Of a stretch of 50,704 nucleotides of DNA, positions 25,315 through 40,773 are shown in pieces. The DNA is from Nemertoderma westbladi (taxonomy: Eukaryota > Xenacoelomorpha > Nemertodermatida > Nemertodermatidae), in the NCBI GenBank assembly GCA_032718475.1, contig JAUCBJ010001905.1:1-50704 (forward strand). Direction: 5' to 3'. The translations under genes were made by a program, and so were the position numbers. Each line of letters begins with the position of its first letter. Position 1 is the first letter of the stretch. The notes beneath the pieces were generated by a model. It saw nothing but the letters and a program-made list of their open reading frames with translations. It did no database searches and was not told where the DNA came from.

Positions 25315-25900
25315 TATTTATTATTATTTTTTATTTTTTTTTATATACTGGATACTCTTGTGCAAAATTTAAAATTTAACTTCCTGACCTATATAAGACT
25401 TCACAAAAATTGCCGCCCGTAACATCCTAACTATTTTTACTTCAAATTGTATAAAATAAATTATCAATAACTTTTCTCTGAATCTACTCTGTTTTGGTCA
25501 ATTAATTAAACATCATTCCTATTTAAATAAAATCGCCATCATCCACTCTTTCAATTTCAAATTTTAGTCTCAACCAAGTAGGTATCGGTCAATAGTATCA
25601 CAATAAATTTAGTTAATGGTTCTATAAATATTTCATTTTTTGGGCCGGAGAGTATTTAAGGATATAAAAAAATGTGTCATAATATAAATACCCAAGGTAG
25701 TAAAATAATATTTCATGTCTGATACTTAGCTTAACACCTGGCTGATTGCGTCCACTAGCTCCAGGCTATTAGCAGTCAGCCAGCTTCAGTCATCATTTAT
25801 AAGTATTGATTTAATTATGAAAGTGTATTGCAATTTCTTATTGTTTGATTGGAGAAATAAATATAATGATAATGATAATGATAATGATAATGATAATGAT
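25315..25900 (+). mobile_element. AT-rich module M, copy 2 (586 bp)
   Basis: Same as the copy at 21651-22230, but with one extra ATAATG-type hexamer in the terminal run. The surrounding repeat units are the same on both sides, so it was copied as part of the higher-order repeat, not inserted independently. Confidence 0.9.
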
Positions 25901-28900
25901 ACGGAGGGATAGGAGGAATAACCATCAACACTATAGAGTTTACGGAGGGATAGGAGGTACACCATCAACACTACAGATATTACGGAGGGATAGGAGATAC
26001 GTCATCAACATTACAGAGTTTACGGAGGTACGCCAACAACACTACAGAGTTTACGGAGGTACGCCATCAACACTACAGGGTTTACTGAGGGATAAGAGAT
26101 ACGTCATCAACACTACAGAGTTTACGGAGGTACGCCATCAACACTACAGAGTTTACGGAAGTACGCCATCAACACTACAGAGTTTACAGAGGTACGCCAT
26201 CAACACTACAGAGTTTACGGAGGGATAGGAGGTCCACCATCAACACTACAGAGTTTACTGAGGGATAAGAGATACGTCATCAACACTACAGAGTTTACGG
26301 AGGTACGCCATCAACACTACAGAGTTTACGGAAGTACGCCATCAACACTACAGAGTTTACAGAGGTACGCCATCAACACTACAGAGTTTACGGAGGGATA
26401 GGAGGTCCACCATCAACACTACATAGTTTATGGAGGGATAGGAGGTACGCCATCAACACTACAGAGTTTACGGAGGGATAGGAGATACGTCATCAATACT
26501 ACAGAGTTTACGGAGGGATAGGAGATATGTCATCAACACTACAGAGTTTACGGAGGTACGCCATCAACACTAGAGAGTTTACGGAGGGATAGGAGGAATA
26601 ACCATCAACACTACAGAGTTTACGGAGGGATAGGAGGAATAACCATCAACACTATAGAGTTTACGGAGGGATAGGAGGTACACCATCAACACTACAGAGA
26701 TTACGGAGGGATAGGAGGTACACCATCAAACTACAGAGTTTACGGAGGGATAGGAGATACGTCATCAACACTACAGAGTTTACGGAGGGATAGGAGATAC
26801 GTCATCAACACTACAGAGTTTACGGAGGTACGCCATCAACACTACAGAGTTTACGGAGGTACGCCATCAACACTACAGAGTTTATGGAGGGGTAGGAGCT
26901 CCACCATCAACACTACAGAGTTTACTGAGGGATAAGAGATACGTCATCAACACTACAGAGTTTACGGAGGTACGCCATCAACACTACAGAGATTACGGAA
27001 GTACGCCACCAACACTACAGAGTTTACAGAGGTACGCCATCAACACTACAGAGTTTACGGAGGGATAGGAGGTACGCCATTAACACTACAGAGTTTACGG
27101 AGGGATAGGAGGTACACCATCAACACTACAGAGTTTACGGAGGGATAGGAGGTACACCATCAACATTACAGAGTTTACGGAGGGATAGGAGGTACACCAT
27201 CAACACTACAGAGTTTACGGAGGGATATGAGGTACACCATCAACACTACAGAGTTTACGGAGGGATAGGAGGTACACCATTAACACCACAGAGTTTACGG
27301 AGGGATAGGAGGTACACCATCAACACTACAGAGTTTACGGAGGGATAGGAGGTATGCCATTAACACTACAGAGTTTACGGAGGGATATGAGGTACACCAT
27401 CAACACTACAGAGTTTACTGCGGGATAGGAGGTACGCCATCAACACTACAGAGTTTACGGAGGGAGAGGAGGTACACCATCAACACTATAGAGTTTGTGG
27501 AGGGATAGGAGGTACGCCATTAACACTACAGAGTTTACGGAGGGATAGGAGGTACACCATTAACACTACAGAGTTTACGGAGGGATAGGAGGTACACCAT
27601 CAACACTAGAGTTAACGGAAGGATAGGAGGTACACCATCAACACTTCAGAGTTTACGGAGGTACGCCATTAACACTACAGAGTTTACGGAGGGATAGGAG
27701 GTACACCATCAACACTACAGAGTTTACGGAGGTACGCCATTAACACTACAGAGTTTACGGAAGGATAGGAGGTACACCATCAACACTACTGAGTTTATGG
27801 AGGTACGCCATTAACACTACAGTGTTTACAGAGGGATAGGGGGAATAACAATCAACACTACAGAGTTTACGGAGGGATAGGAGGAATAACCATCAACACT
27901 ATAGAGTTTACGGAGGGATAGGAGGTACACCATCAACACTACAGAGATTACGGAGGGATAGGAGGTACACCATCAACACTACAGAGTTTACGGAGGTATG
28001 TCATTAACACTACAGAGTTTACGGAGGGATAGGAGGTACACCATCAACACTACAGAGTTTACTGAGGGATAGGAGGTACACCATCAACACTACAGAGTTT
28101 ACGGAGGGATAGGAGGTACACCATCAAACTACAGAGTTTATGGAGGGATAGGAGATACGTCATCAACACTACAGAGTTACGCCATCAACACTACAGAGTT
28201 TACGGAGGTACGCCATCAACACTACAGAGTTTACGGAGGTACGCCATCAACACTACAGAGTTTACGGAGGGATAGGAGGTCCACCATCAACACTACAGAG
28301 TTTACTGAGGGATAAGAGATACGTCATCAACACGACAGAGTTTACGGAGGGATAGAAGGTACACCATCAACACTACCGAGTTTACGGAGGGATAGGATGT
28401 ACACCATCAAACTACAGAGTTTACGGAGGGATAGGAGATACGTCATCAACACTACAGAGTTTACGGAGTTACGCCATCAACACTACAGAGTTTACGGAGG
28501 TACGCCATCAACACTACAGAGTTTACGGAGGTACGCCATCAACACTACAGAGTTTACGGAGGGATAGGAGGTCCACCATCAACACTACAGAGTTTACAGA
28601 GGGATAGGAGATACGTCATCAACACTACAGAGTTTACGGAGGTACGCCATCAACACTACAGAGTTTACGGAGGGATAGGAGGTACACCATCAACACTACA
28701 GAGTTTACGGAGGGATAGGAGGTACACCATCAACACTACAGAGTTTACGGAGGGATAGGAGGTACACCATCAAACTACAGAGTTTACGGAGGGATAGGAG
28801 ATACGTCATCATCACTACAGAGTTTACGGAGTTACGCCATCAACACTACAGAGTTTACGGAGGTACGCCATCAACACTACAGAGTTTACGGAGGTACGCC

Positions 28901-29744
28901 ATCAACACTACAGAGTTTACAGAGGGATAGGAGGTCCACCATCAACACTACAGAGTTTACGGAGGGATAGGAGATACGTCATCAACACTACAGAGTTTAC
29001 GGAGGTATGCCATCAACACTACAGAGTTTACGGAGGGATAGGAGGTACACCATCAACACTACAGAGTTTACTGAGGGATAGGAGATACGTCTTCAACACT
29101 ACAGAGTTTACGGAGGGATATGAGGTACACCATCAACACTACAGAGTTTACGGAGGTACACCATCAACACTACAGAGTTTACGGAGGGATAGGAGGTATT
29201 CCATCAACACAACAGAGTTTTCGGAGGGATAGGAGGTACACCATCAACACTACAGAGTTTACGGAGGGATAGGAGGTATTCCATCAACACAACAGAGTTT
29301 TCGGAGGGATAGGAGGTACACCATCAACACTACAGAGTTTACGGAGGGATAGGATGTACACCATCAAACTACAGAGTTTACGGAGGGATATGATATACGT
29401 CATCAACACTACAGAGTTTACGGAGGTACGCCATCAACACTACAGAGTTTACGGAGGTACGCCATCAACACTACAGAGTTTACGGAGGGATAGGAGGTAC
29501 GCCATCAACACTACAGAGTTTACGGAGGGATAGGAGGTACACCATCAACACTACAGAGTTTACGGAGGGATAGGAGGTACACCATCAACACTACAGAGTT
29601 TACGGAGGTATACCATTAACACTACAGAGTTTACGGAGGGATAGGAGGTACACCATCAACACTACTGAGTTTATGGAGGTACGCCATTAACACTACAGAG
29701 TTTACGGAGGGATAGGAGGAATAACCATCAACACTACAGAGTTT

Positions 29745-30324
29745 TATTTATTATTATTTTTTATTTTTTTTTATATACTGGATACTCTTGTGCAAAATTT
29801 AAAATTTAACTTCCTGACCTATATAAGATTTCACAAAAATTGCCGCCCGTAACATCCTAACTATTTTTACTTCAAATTGTATAAAATAAATTATCAATAA
29901 CTTTTCTCTGAATCTACTCTGTTTTGGTCAATTAATTAAACATCATTCCTATTTAAATAAAATCGCCATCATCCACTCTTTCAATTTCAAATTTTAGTCT
30001 CAACCAAGTAGGTATCGGTCAATAGTATCACAATAAATTTAGTTAATGGTTCTATAAATATTTCATTTTTTGGGCCGGAGAGTATTTAAGGATATAAAAA
30101 AATGTGTCATAATATAAATACCCAAGGTAGTAAAATAATATTTCATGTCTGATACTTAGCTTAACACCTGGCTGATTGCGTCCACTAGCTCCAGGCTATT
30201 AGCAGTCAGCCAGCTTCAGTCATCATTTATAAGTATTGATTTAATTATGAAAGTGTATTGCAATTTCTTATTGTTTGATTGGAGAAATAAATATAATGAT
30301 AATGATAATGATAATGATAATGAT
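29745..30324 (+). mobile_element. AT-rich module M, copy 3 (580 bp)
   Basis: Same as copy 1 except for one visible substitution: ATATAAGATTTCAC near 29821 where the others read ATATAAGACTTCAC. Confidence 0.9.
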
Positions 30325-31982
30325 ACGGAGGGATAGGAGGAATAACCATCAACACTATAGAGTTTACGGAGGGATAGGAGGTACACCATCAACACTACAG
30401 ATATTACGGAGGGATAGGAGATACGTCATCAACATTACAGAGTTTACGGAGGTACGCCAACAACACTACAGAGTTTACGGAGGTACGCCATCAACACTAC
30501 AGGGTTTACTGAGGGATAAGAGATACGTCATCAACACTACAGAGTTTACGGAGGTACGCCATCAACACTACAGAGTTTACGGAAGTACGCCATCAACACT
30601 ACAGAGTTTACAGAGGTACGCCATCAACACTACAGAGTTTACGGAGGGATAGGAGGTCCACCATCAACACTACAGAGTTTACTGAGGGATAAGAGATACG
30701 TCATCAACACTACAGAGTTTACGGAGGTACGCCATCAACACTACAGAGTTTACGGAAGTACGCCATCAACACTACAGAGTTTACAGAGGTACGCCATCAA
30801 CACTACAGAGTTTACGGAGGGATAGGAGGTCCACCATCAACACTACATAGTTTATGGAGGGATAGGAGGTACGCCATCAACACTACAGAGTTTACGGAGG
30901 GATAGGAGATACGTCATCAATACTACAGAGTTTACGGAGGGATAGGAGATATGTCATCAACACTACAGAGTTTACGGAGGTACGCCATCAACACTAGAGA
31001 GTTTACGGAGGGATAGGAGGAATAACCATCAACACTACAGAGTTTACGGAGGGATAGGAGGAATAACCATCAACACTATAGAGTTTACGGAGGGATAGGA
31101 GGTACACCATCAACACTACAGAGATTACGGAGGGATAGGAGGTACACCATCAAACTACAGAGTTTACGGAGGGATAGGAGATACGTCATCAACACTACAG
31201 AGTTTACGGAGGGATAGGAGATACGTCATCAACACTACAGAGTTTACGGAGGTACGCCATCAACACTACAGAGTTTACGGAGGTACGCCATCAACACTAC
31301 AGAGTTTATGGAGGGGTAGGAGGTCCACCATCAACACTACAGAGTTTACTGAGGGATAAGAGATACTTCATCAACACTACAGAGTTCACGGAGGTACGCC
31401 ATCAACACTACAGAGATTACGGAAGTACGCCACCAACACTACAGAGTTTACAGAGGTACGCCATCAACACTACAGTGTTTACGGAGGGATAGGAGGTCCA
31501 CCATCAACACTACAGAGTTTACTGAGGGATAAGAGATACGTCATCAACACGACAGAGTTTACAGAGGGATAGAAGGTACACCATCAACACTACAGAGTTT
31601 ACGGAGGGATAGGAGGTACGCCATCAACACTACAGAGTTTACGGAGGGATATGAGGTACACCATCAACACTACAGAGTTTACGGAGGGATAGGAGATATG
31701 TCATCAACACTACAGAGTTTACGGAGGTACGCCATCAACACTAGAGAGTTCACGAGGGATAGGAGGTACACCCTCAACACTACAGAGTTTATGGAGGTAC
31801 ACCATCAACACTACAGAGTTTACAGAGGGGTAGGAAAAACGTCATCAACACTACAGAGTTTTCGGAGGGATAGGAGGTACACCATCAACACTACAGAGTT
31901 TACGGAGGGATAGGAGGTACGCCATTAACACTACAGAGTTTACGGTGGGATAGGAGGAATAACCATCAACACTACAGAGTTT

Positions 31983-32562
31983 TATTTATTATTATTTTTT
32001 ATTTTTTTTTATATACTGGATACTCTTGTGCAAAATTTAAAATTTAACTTCCTGACCTATATAAGACTTCACAAAAATTGCCGCCCGTAACATCCTAACT
32101 ATTTTTACTTCAAATTGTATAAAATAAATTATCAATAACTTTTCTCTGAATCTACTCTGTTTTGGTCAATTAATTAAACATCATTCCTATTTAAATAAAA
32201 TCGCCATCATCCACTCTTTCAATTTCAAATTTTAGTCTCAACCAAGTAGGTATCGGTCAATAGTATCACAATAAATTTAGTTAATGGTTCTATAAATATT
32301 TCATTTTTTGGGCCGGAGAGTATTTAAGGATATAAAAAAATGTGTCATAATATAAATACCCAAGGTAGTAAAATAATATTTCATGTCTGATACTTAGCTT
32401 AACACCTGGCTGATTGCGTCCACTAGCTCCAGGCTATTAGCAGTCAGCCAGCTTCAGTCATCATTTATAAGTATTGATTTAATTATGAAAGTGTATTGCA
32501 ATTTCTTATTGTTTGATTGGAGAAATAAATATAATGATAATGATAATGATAATGATAATGAT
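31983..32562 (+). mobile_element. AT-rich module M, copy 4 (580 bp)
   Basis: Same as copy 1 by eye. Its left flank differs from the other three: it joins a CGGTGGGATAGGAGG unit directly to the AATAACCATC unit that precedes M, which marks a deletion or unequal-exchange junction near 31950-31960. Confidence 0.9.
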
Positions 32563-35500
32563 ACGGAGGGATAGGAGGAATAACCATCAACACTATAGAG
32601 TTTACGGAGGGATAGGAGGTACACCATCAACACTACAGATATTACGGAGGGATAGGAGATACGTCATCAACATTACAGAGTTTACGGAGGTACGCCAACA
32701 ACACTACAGAGTTTACGGAGGTACGCCATCAACACTACAGGGTTTACTGAGGGATAAGAGATACGTCATCAACACTACAGAGTTTACGGAGGTACGCCAT
32801 CAACACTACAGAGTTTACGGAGGGATAGGAGGTCCACCATCAACACTACAGAGTTTACGGAAGTACGCCATCAACACTACAGAGTTTACAGAGGTACGCC
32901 ATCAACACTACAGAGTTTACGGAGGGATAGGAGGTCCACCATCAACACTACAGAGTTTACTGAGGGATAAGAGATACGTCATCAACACTACAGAGTTTAC
33001 GGAGGTACGCCATCAACACTACAGAGTTTACGGAAGTACGCCATCAACACTACAGAGTTTACAGAGGTACGCCATCAACACTACAGAGTTTACGGAGGGA
33101 TAGGAGGTCCACCATCAACACTACATAGTTTATGGAGGGATAGGAGGTACGCCATCAACACTACAGAGTTTACGGAGGGATAGGAGATACGTCATCAATA
33201 CTACAGAGTTTACGGAGGGATAGGAGATATGTCATCAACACTACAGAGTTTACGGAGGTACGCCATCAACACTAGAGAGTTTACGGAGGGATAGGAGGAA
33301 TAACCATCAACACTACAGAGTTTACGGAGGGATAGGAGGAATAACCATCAACACTATAGAGTTTACGGAGGGATAGGAGGTACACCATCAACACTACAGA
33401 GATTACGGAGGGATAGGAGGTACACCATCAAACTACAGAGTTTACGGAGGGATAGGAGATACGTCATCAACACTACAGAGTTTACGGAGGGATAGGAGAT
33501 ACGTCATCAACACTACAGAGTTTACGGAGGTACGCCATCAACACTACAGAGTTTACGGAGGTACGCCATCAACACTACAGAGTTTATGGAGGGGTAGGAG
33601 GTCCACCATCAACACTACAGAGTTTACTGAGGGATAAGAGATACGTCATCAACACTACAGAGTTCACGGAGGTACGCCATCAACACTACAGAGATTATGG
33701 AAGTACGCCACCAACACTACAGAGTTTACAGAGGTACGCCATCAACACTACAGTGTTTACGGAGGGATAGGAGGTCCACCATCAACACTACAGAGTTTAC
33801 TGAGGGATAAGAGATACGTCATCAACACGACAGAGTTTACAGAGGGATAGAAGGTACACCATCAACACTACAGAGTTTACGGAGGGATAGGAGGTACGCC
33901 ATCAACACTACAGAGTTTACGGAGGGATATGAGGTACACCATCAACACTACAGAGTTTACGGAGGGATAGGAGATATGTCATCAACACTACAGAGTTTAC
34001 GGAGGTACGCCATCAACACTAGAGAGTTCACGAGGGATAGGAGGTACACCCTCAACACTACAGAGTTTATGGAGGTACACCATCAACACTACAGAGTTTA
34101 CAGAGGGGTAGGAAAAACGTCATCAACACTACAGAGTTTTCGGAGGGATAGGAGGTACACCATCAACACTACAGAGTTTACGGAGGGATAGGAGGTACGC
34201 CATTAACACTACAGAGTTTACGGTGGGATAGGAGGTACACCATCAACACTACAGAGTTTACGGAGGGATAGGAGGTACGCCATTAACACTACAGAGTTTA
34301 CGGAGGGATAGGAGGTACACCATCAACACTACAGAGTTTACGGAGGGATAGGAGGTACACCATCAACATTACAGAGTTTACGGAGGGATAGGAGGTACAC
34401 CATCAACACTACAGAGTTTACGGAGGGATATGAGGTACACCATCAACACTACAGAGTTTACGGAGGGATAGGAGGTACACCATTAACACCACAGAGTTTA
34501 CGGAGGGATAGGAGGTACACCATCAACACTACAGAGTTTACGGAGGGATAGGAGGTATGCCATTAACACTACAGAGTTTACGGAGGGATATGAGGTACAC
34601 CATCAACACTACAGAGTTTACTGAGGGATAGGAGGTACGCCATCAACACTACAGAGTTTACGGAGGGAGAGGAGGTACACCATCAACACTATAGAGTTTA
34701 TGGAGGGATAGGAGGTACGCCATTAACACTACAGAGTTTATGGAGGGATAGGAGGTACACCATTAACACTACAGAGTTTACGGAGGGATAGGAGGTACAC
34801 CATCAACACTAGAGTTAACGGAAGGATAGGAGGTACACCATCAACACTTCAGAGTTTACGGAGGTACGCCATTAACACTACAGAGTTTACGGAGGGATAG
34901 GAGGTACACCATCAACACTACAGAGTTTACGGAGGTACGCCATTAACACTACAGAGTTTACGGAAGGATAGGAGGTACACCATCAACACTACTGAGTTTA
35001 TGGAGGTACGCCATTAACACTACAGTGTTTACAGAGGGAATAACCATCAACACTACAGAGTTTACGGAGGGATAGGAGGAATAACCATCAACACTATAGA
35101 GTTTACGGAGGGATAGGAGGTACACCATCAACACTACAGAGATTACGGAGGGATAGGAGGTACACCATCAACACTACAGAGTTTACGGAGGTATGTCATT
35201 AACACTACAGAGTTTACGGAGGGATAGGAGGTACACCATCAACACTACAGAGTTTACTGAGGGATAGGAGGTACACCATCAACACTACAGAGTTTACGGA
35301 GGGATAGGAGGTACACCATCAAACTACAGAGTTTATGGAGGGATAGGAGATACGTCATCAACACTACAGAGTTACGCCATCAACACTACAGAGTTTACGG
35401 AGGTACGCCATCAACACTACAGAGTTTACGGAGGTACGCCATCAACACTACAGAGTTTACGGAGGGATAGGAGGTCCACCATCAACACTACAGAGTTTAC

Positions 35501-38500
35501 TGAGGGATAAGAGATACGTCATCAACACGACAGAGTTTACGGAGGGATAGAAGGTACACCATCAACACTACCGAGTTTACGGAGGGATAGGATGTACACC
35601 ATCAAACTACAGAGTTTACGGAGGGATAGGAGATACGTCATCAACACTACAGAGTTTACGGAGTTACGCCATCAACACTACAGAGTTTATGGAGGTACGC
35701 CATCAACACTACAGAGTTTACGGAGGTACGCCATCAACACTACAGAGTTTACGGAGGGATAGGAGGTCCACCATCAACACTACAGAGTTTACAGAGGGAT
35801 AGGAGATACGTCATCAACACTACAGAGTTTACGGAGGTACGCCATCAACACTACAGAGTTTACGGAGGGATAGGAGGTACACCATCAACACTACAGAGTT
35901 TACGGAGGGATAGGAGGTACACCATCAACACTACAGAGTTTACGGAGGGATAGGAGGTACACCATCAAACTACAGAGTTTACGGAGGGATAGGAGATACG
36001 TCATCATCACTACAGAGTTTACGGAGTTACGCCATCAACACTACAGAGTTTACGGAGGTACGCCATCAACACTACAGAGTTTACGGAGGTACGCCATCAA
36101 CACTACAGAGTTTACAGAGGGATAGGAGGTCCACCATCAACACTACAGAGTTTACGGAGGGATAGGAGATACGTCATCAACACTACAGAGTTTACGGAGG
36201 TATGCCATCAACACTACAGAGTTTACGGAGGGATAGGAGGTACACCATCAACACTACAGAGTTTACTGAGGGATAGGAGATACGTCTTCAACACTACAGA
36301 GTTTACGGAGGGATATGAGGTACACCATCAACACTACAGAGTTTACGGAGGTACACCATCAACACTACAGAGTTTACGGAGGGATAGGAGGTATTCCATC
36401 AACACAACAGAGTTTTCGGAGGGATAGGAGGTACACCATCAACACTACAGAGTTTACGGAGGGATAGGAGGTATTCCATCAACACAACAGAGTTTTCGGA
36501 GGGATAGGAGGTACACCATCAACACTACAGAGTTTACGGAGGGATAGGAGGTACGCCATTAACACTACAGAGTTTACAGAGGGATAGGAGGTACACCATC
36601 AACACTACAGAGTTTACGGAGGGATAGGAGGTACACCATCAACACTACAGAGTTTATGGAGGGATAGGAGGTACACCATCAACACTACAGAGTTTACGGA
36701 AGGATAGGAGGTACACCATCAACACTACCGAGTTTACAGAGGGATAGGAGGTACACCATTAACACTACAGAGTTTACGGAGGTACGCCATCAACACTACA
36801 GAGTTTACGGAGGTACGCCATCAACACTACAGAGTTTACTGAGGGATAGGAGGTACACCATCAACACTACAGAGTTTACTGAGGGATAGGAGATACGTCT
36901 TCAACACTACAGAGTTTACGGAGGGATATGAGGTACACCATCAACACACTACAGAGTTTACGGAGGTACGCCATCAACACTACAGAGTTTATGGAGGGAT
37001 AGGAGGTACACCATCAACACTACAGAGTTTACGGAGGGATAGAAGGTACACCATCAACACTACAGAGTTTATGGAGGTACGCCATCAACACTACAGAATT
37101 TACGGAGGGATAGGAGGTATTCCATCAACACTACATAGTTTACGGAGGTACGCCATCAACACTACAGAGTTTATGGAGGGATAGGAGGTACACCATCAAC
37201 ACTACAGAGTTTACGGAGGGATAGAAGGTACACCATCAACACTACAGAGTTTATGGAGGTACGCCATCAACACCACAGAGTTTACGGAGGGAAAGGAGGT
37301 ACACCATCAACACTACAGAGTTTACGGAGGGATAGGAGGTACACCATCAACACTACAGAGTTTATGGAGGTACGCCATCAACACTACAGAATTTACGGAG
37401 GGATAGGAGGTATTCCATCAACACTACATAGTTTACGGAGGTACGCCATCAACACTGCAGAGTTTACGCAGGTACGCCATCAACACTACAGAGTTTACGG
37501 GGGGATATGAGGTACACCGTCAACACTACAGAGTTAACGGAGGGATAGGAGGTACACCATCAACACTACAGAGTTTACGGAGGTATAGGAGGTACACCAT
37601 GAACACTACAGAGTTTACGGAGGGATAGGAGGTACGCCATCAACACTACAAAGTTTACAGAGGGATAGGAGGTACACAATCAACACTACAGAGTCTACGG
37701 AGGGATAGGAAGTACACCATCAACACTACAGAGTTTACGGAGGGATAGGAGGTACACCATCAACACTACAGAGTTTACGAAGGGATAGGAGGTACGCCAT
37801 CAACACTACAGAGTTTACGGAGGGATAGGAGGTACACCATCAACACTACAGAGTTTATGGAGGGATAGGAGGTACACCATCAACACTACAGAGTTTACGA
37901 AGGGATAGGAGGTACGCCATCAACACTACAGAGTTTACGGAGGGATAGGAGGTAGACCATCAACACTACAGAGTATACGGAGGGATAGGAGGTAGACCAT
38001 CAACACTACAGAGTTTACGGAGGGATAGGAGGTAGACCATCAAACTACAGAGTTTACGGAGGGATAGGAGATACATCATCAACACTAGAGAGTTTACGGA
38101 GGGATAGGAGGTACACCATCAACACTAGAGTTTACGGAGGGATAGAAGGTACGTCATCAACACTACAGAGTTTACGGAGGGATAGGAGGTACACCATCAA
38201 CACTACAGAGTTTACGAAGGGATAGGAGGTACGCCATCAACACTACAGAGTTTACGGAGGGATAGGAGGTACACCATCAACACTACAGAGTTTACGGAGG
38301 GATAGGAGGTACACCATCAACACTAGAGTTTACGGAGGGATAGAAGGTACGTCATCAACACTACAGAGTTTACGGAGGGATAGGAGGTACACCATCAAAC
38401 TACAGAGTTTACGGAGGGATAGGAGATACGTCATCAACACTAGAGAGTTTACGGAGGGATAGGAGGTACACCATCAACACTAGAGTTTACTGAGGGATAG

Positions 38501-39365
38501 GAGGTACACCATCAACACACTAGAGTTTACGGAGGTACGCCATCAACACTACAGAGTTTATGGAGGGATAGGAGGTACACCATCAACATTACCGAGTTTA
38601 CAGAGGGATAGGAGGTACACCATTAACACTACAGAGTTTACGGAGGTACGCCATCAACACTACAGAGTTTACGGAGGTACGCCATCAACACTACAGAGTT
38701 TACGGCAGTACGCCATCAACACTACAGAGTTTACGGAGGGATAGGAGGTACACCATCAACACTACAGAGTTTACTGAGGGATAGGAGGTACACCATCAAC
38801 ACTACAGAGTTTACGGAGGGATAGGAGGTACACCATCAACACTACAGAGTTTACTGAGGGATAGGAGGTACACCATCAACACACTAGAGTTTACGGAGGT
38901 ACGCCATCAACACTACAGAGTTTATGGAGGGATAGGAGGTACACCATCAACACTACATAGTTTACGGAGGGATAGGAGGTACACCATCAACACTACAGAG
39001 TTTACAGAGGTACGCCATCAACACTACAGAGTTTACGGAGGGATAGGAGGTATTCCATCAACACTACATAGTTTACGGAGGTACGCCATCAACACTACAG
39101 AGTTTATGGAGGTACACCATCAACACTACAGAGTTTACGGAGGGATATGAGGTACACCGTCAACACTACAGAGTTAACGGAGGGATAGGAGGTACACCAT
39201 CAACACTACAGAGTTTACGGAGGTATAGGAGGTACACCATCAACACTACAGAGTTTACGGAGGGATAGGAGGTACGCCATCAACACTACAAAGTTTACAG
39301 AGGGATAGGAGGTACACCATCAACACTACAGAGTCTACGGAGGGATAGGAAGTACACCATCAACA

Positions 39366-39367
<2 letters not shown>

Positions 39368-39408
<41 letters not shown>
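39368..39408. repeat. Poly-A tract (A41) inside the array
   Basis: About 41 consecutive A interrupt a unit after ATCAACACTA; the next unit starts part-way in, at TCAACACTACAG. The matching position in the second copy of the block (about 41737) has no such run. It is either a late event or an assembly filler. Confidence 0.85.
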
Positions 39409-39411
<3 letters not shown>

Positions 39412-40773
39412 ACACTACAGAGTTTACGGAGGTACACCATCAAACTACAGAGTTTACGGAGGGATAGGAGATACGCCATCAACACTACAGAGTTTACGGA
39501 GGTACGCCATCAACACTACAGAGTTTACGGAGGTACGCCATCAACACTACAGAGTTTACAGAGGTACGCCATCAACACTACAGAGTTTACGGAGGGATAC
39601 GAGGTACACCATTAAGACTACAGAGTTTACGGAGGGATAGGAGGTACACCATCAACACTACAGAGTTTACGGAGGTATGTCATTAACACTACAGAGTTTA
39701 CGGAGGGATAGGAGGTACGCCATCAACACTACAGAGTTTACGGAGGGATAGGAGGTACACCATCAACACTACAGAGTTTACTGAGGGATAGGAGGTACAC
39801 CATCAACACTACAGAGTTTACGGAGGGATAGGATGTACACCATCAAACTACAGAGTTTACGGAGGGATATGATATACGTCATCAACACTACAGAGTTTAC
39901 GGAGGTACGCCATCAACACTACAGAGTTTACGGAGGTACGCCATCAACACTACAGAGTTTACGGAGGTACGCCATCAACACTACAGAGTTTACGGAGGTA
40001 CGCCATCAACACTACAGAGTTTACGGAGGGATAGGAGGTACACCATCAACACTACAGAGTTTACGGAGGGATAGGAGGTACACCATCAAACTACAGAGTT
40101 TACGGAGGGATAGGAGATACGTCATCAACACTACAGAGTTTACGGAGGTACGCCATCAACACTACAGAGTTTACGGAGGTACGCCATCAACACTACAGAG
40201 TTTACGGAGGGATAGGAGGTACGCCATCAACACTACAGAGTTTACGGAGGGATACGAGGTACACCATTAACACTACAGAGTTTACGGAGGGATAGGAGGT
40301 ACACCATCAACACTACAGAGTTTACGGAGGGATAGGAGGTACACCATCAACACTACAGAGTTTACGGAGGGATAGGAGGTACACCATCAACACTACAGAG
40401 TTTACGGAGGGATAGGAGGTACACCATCAAACTACAGAGTTTACGGAGGGATAGGAGATACGTCATCAACACTACAGAGTTTACGGAGGGATAGGAGGTA
40501 CACCATCAACACTACAGAGTTTATGGAGGGATAGGAGGTACCCCATCAACACTACAGAGTTTACGGAGGGATATGAGGTACACCATCAACACTAGAGTTT
40601 ACGGAGGGATAGGAGGTACGCCATCAACACTACAGAGTTTACGGAGGGATAGGAGGTACACCATCAACACTACAGAGTTTACGGAGGTACGCCATCAACA
40701 CTACAGAGTTTACGGAGGTACACCATTAACACTACAGCGTTTACTGAGGGATAGGAGATATGTCATCAACACA

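Larger units (their letters stand above)
21651..36548. repeat. Four M-bearing higher-order repeats (3664, 4430, 2238 and about 4566 bp)
   Basis: The repeats start at 21651, 25315, 29745 and 31983. The order of rare unit variants is the same in all of them apart from internal gaps. HOR1 lacks the segment between GAGGTCC and the CGGTGGG unit (junction about 22545-22566). HOR2 lacks a different part (junction about 27060-27075). HOR3 ends early at the CGGTGGG unit. HOR4 is the fullest but is not followed by another M; it leaves the shared order at about 36548. Near-identity between them implies recent amplification or homogenisation. Confidence 0.88.
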
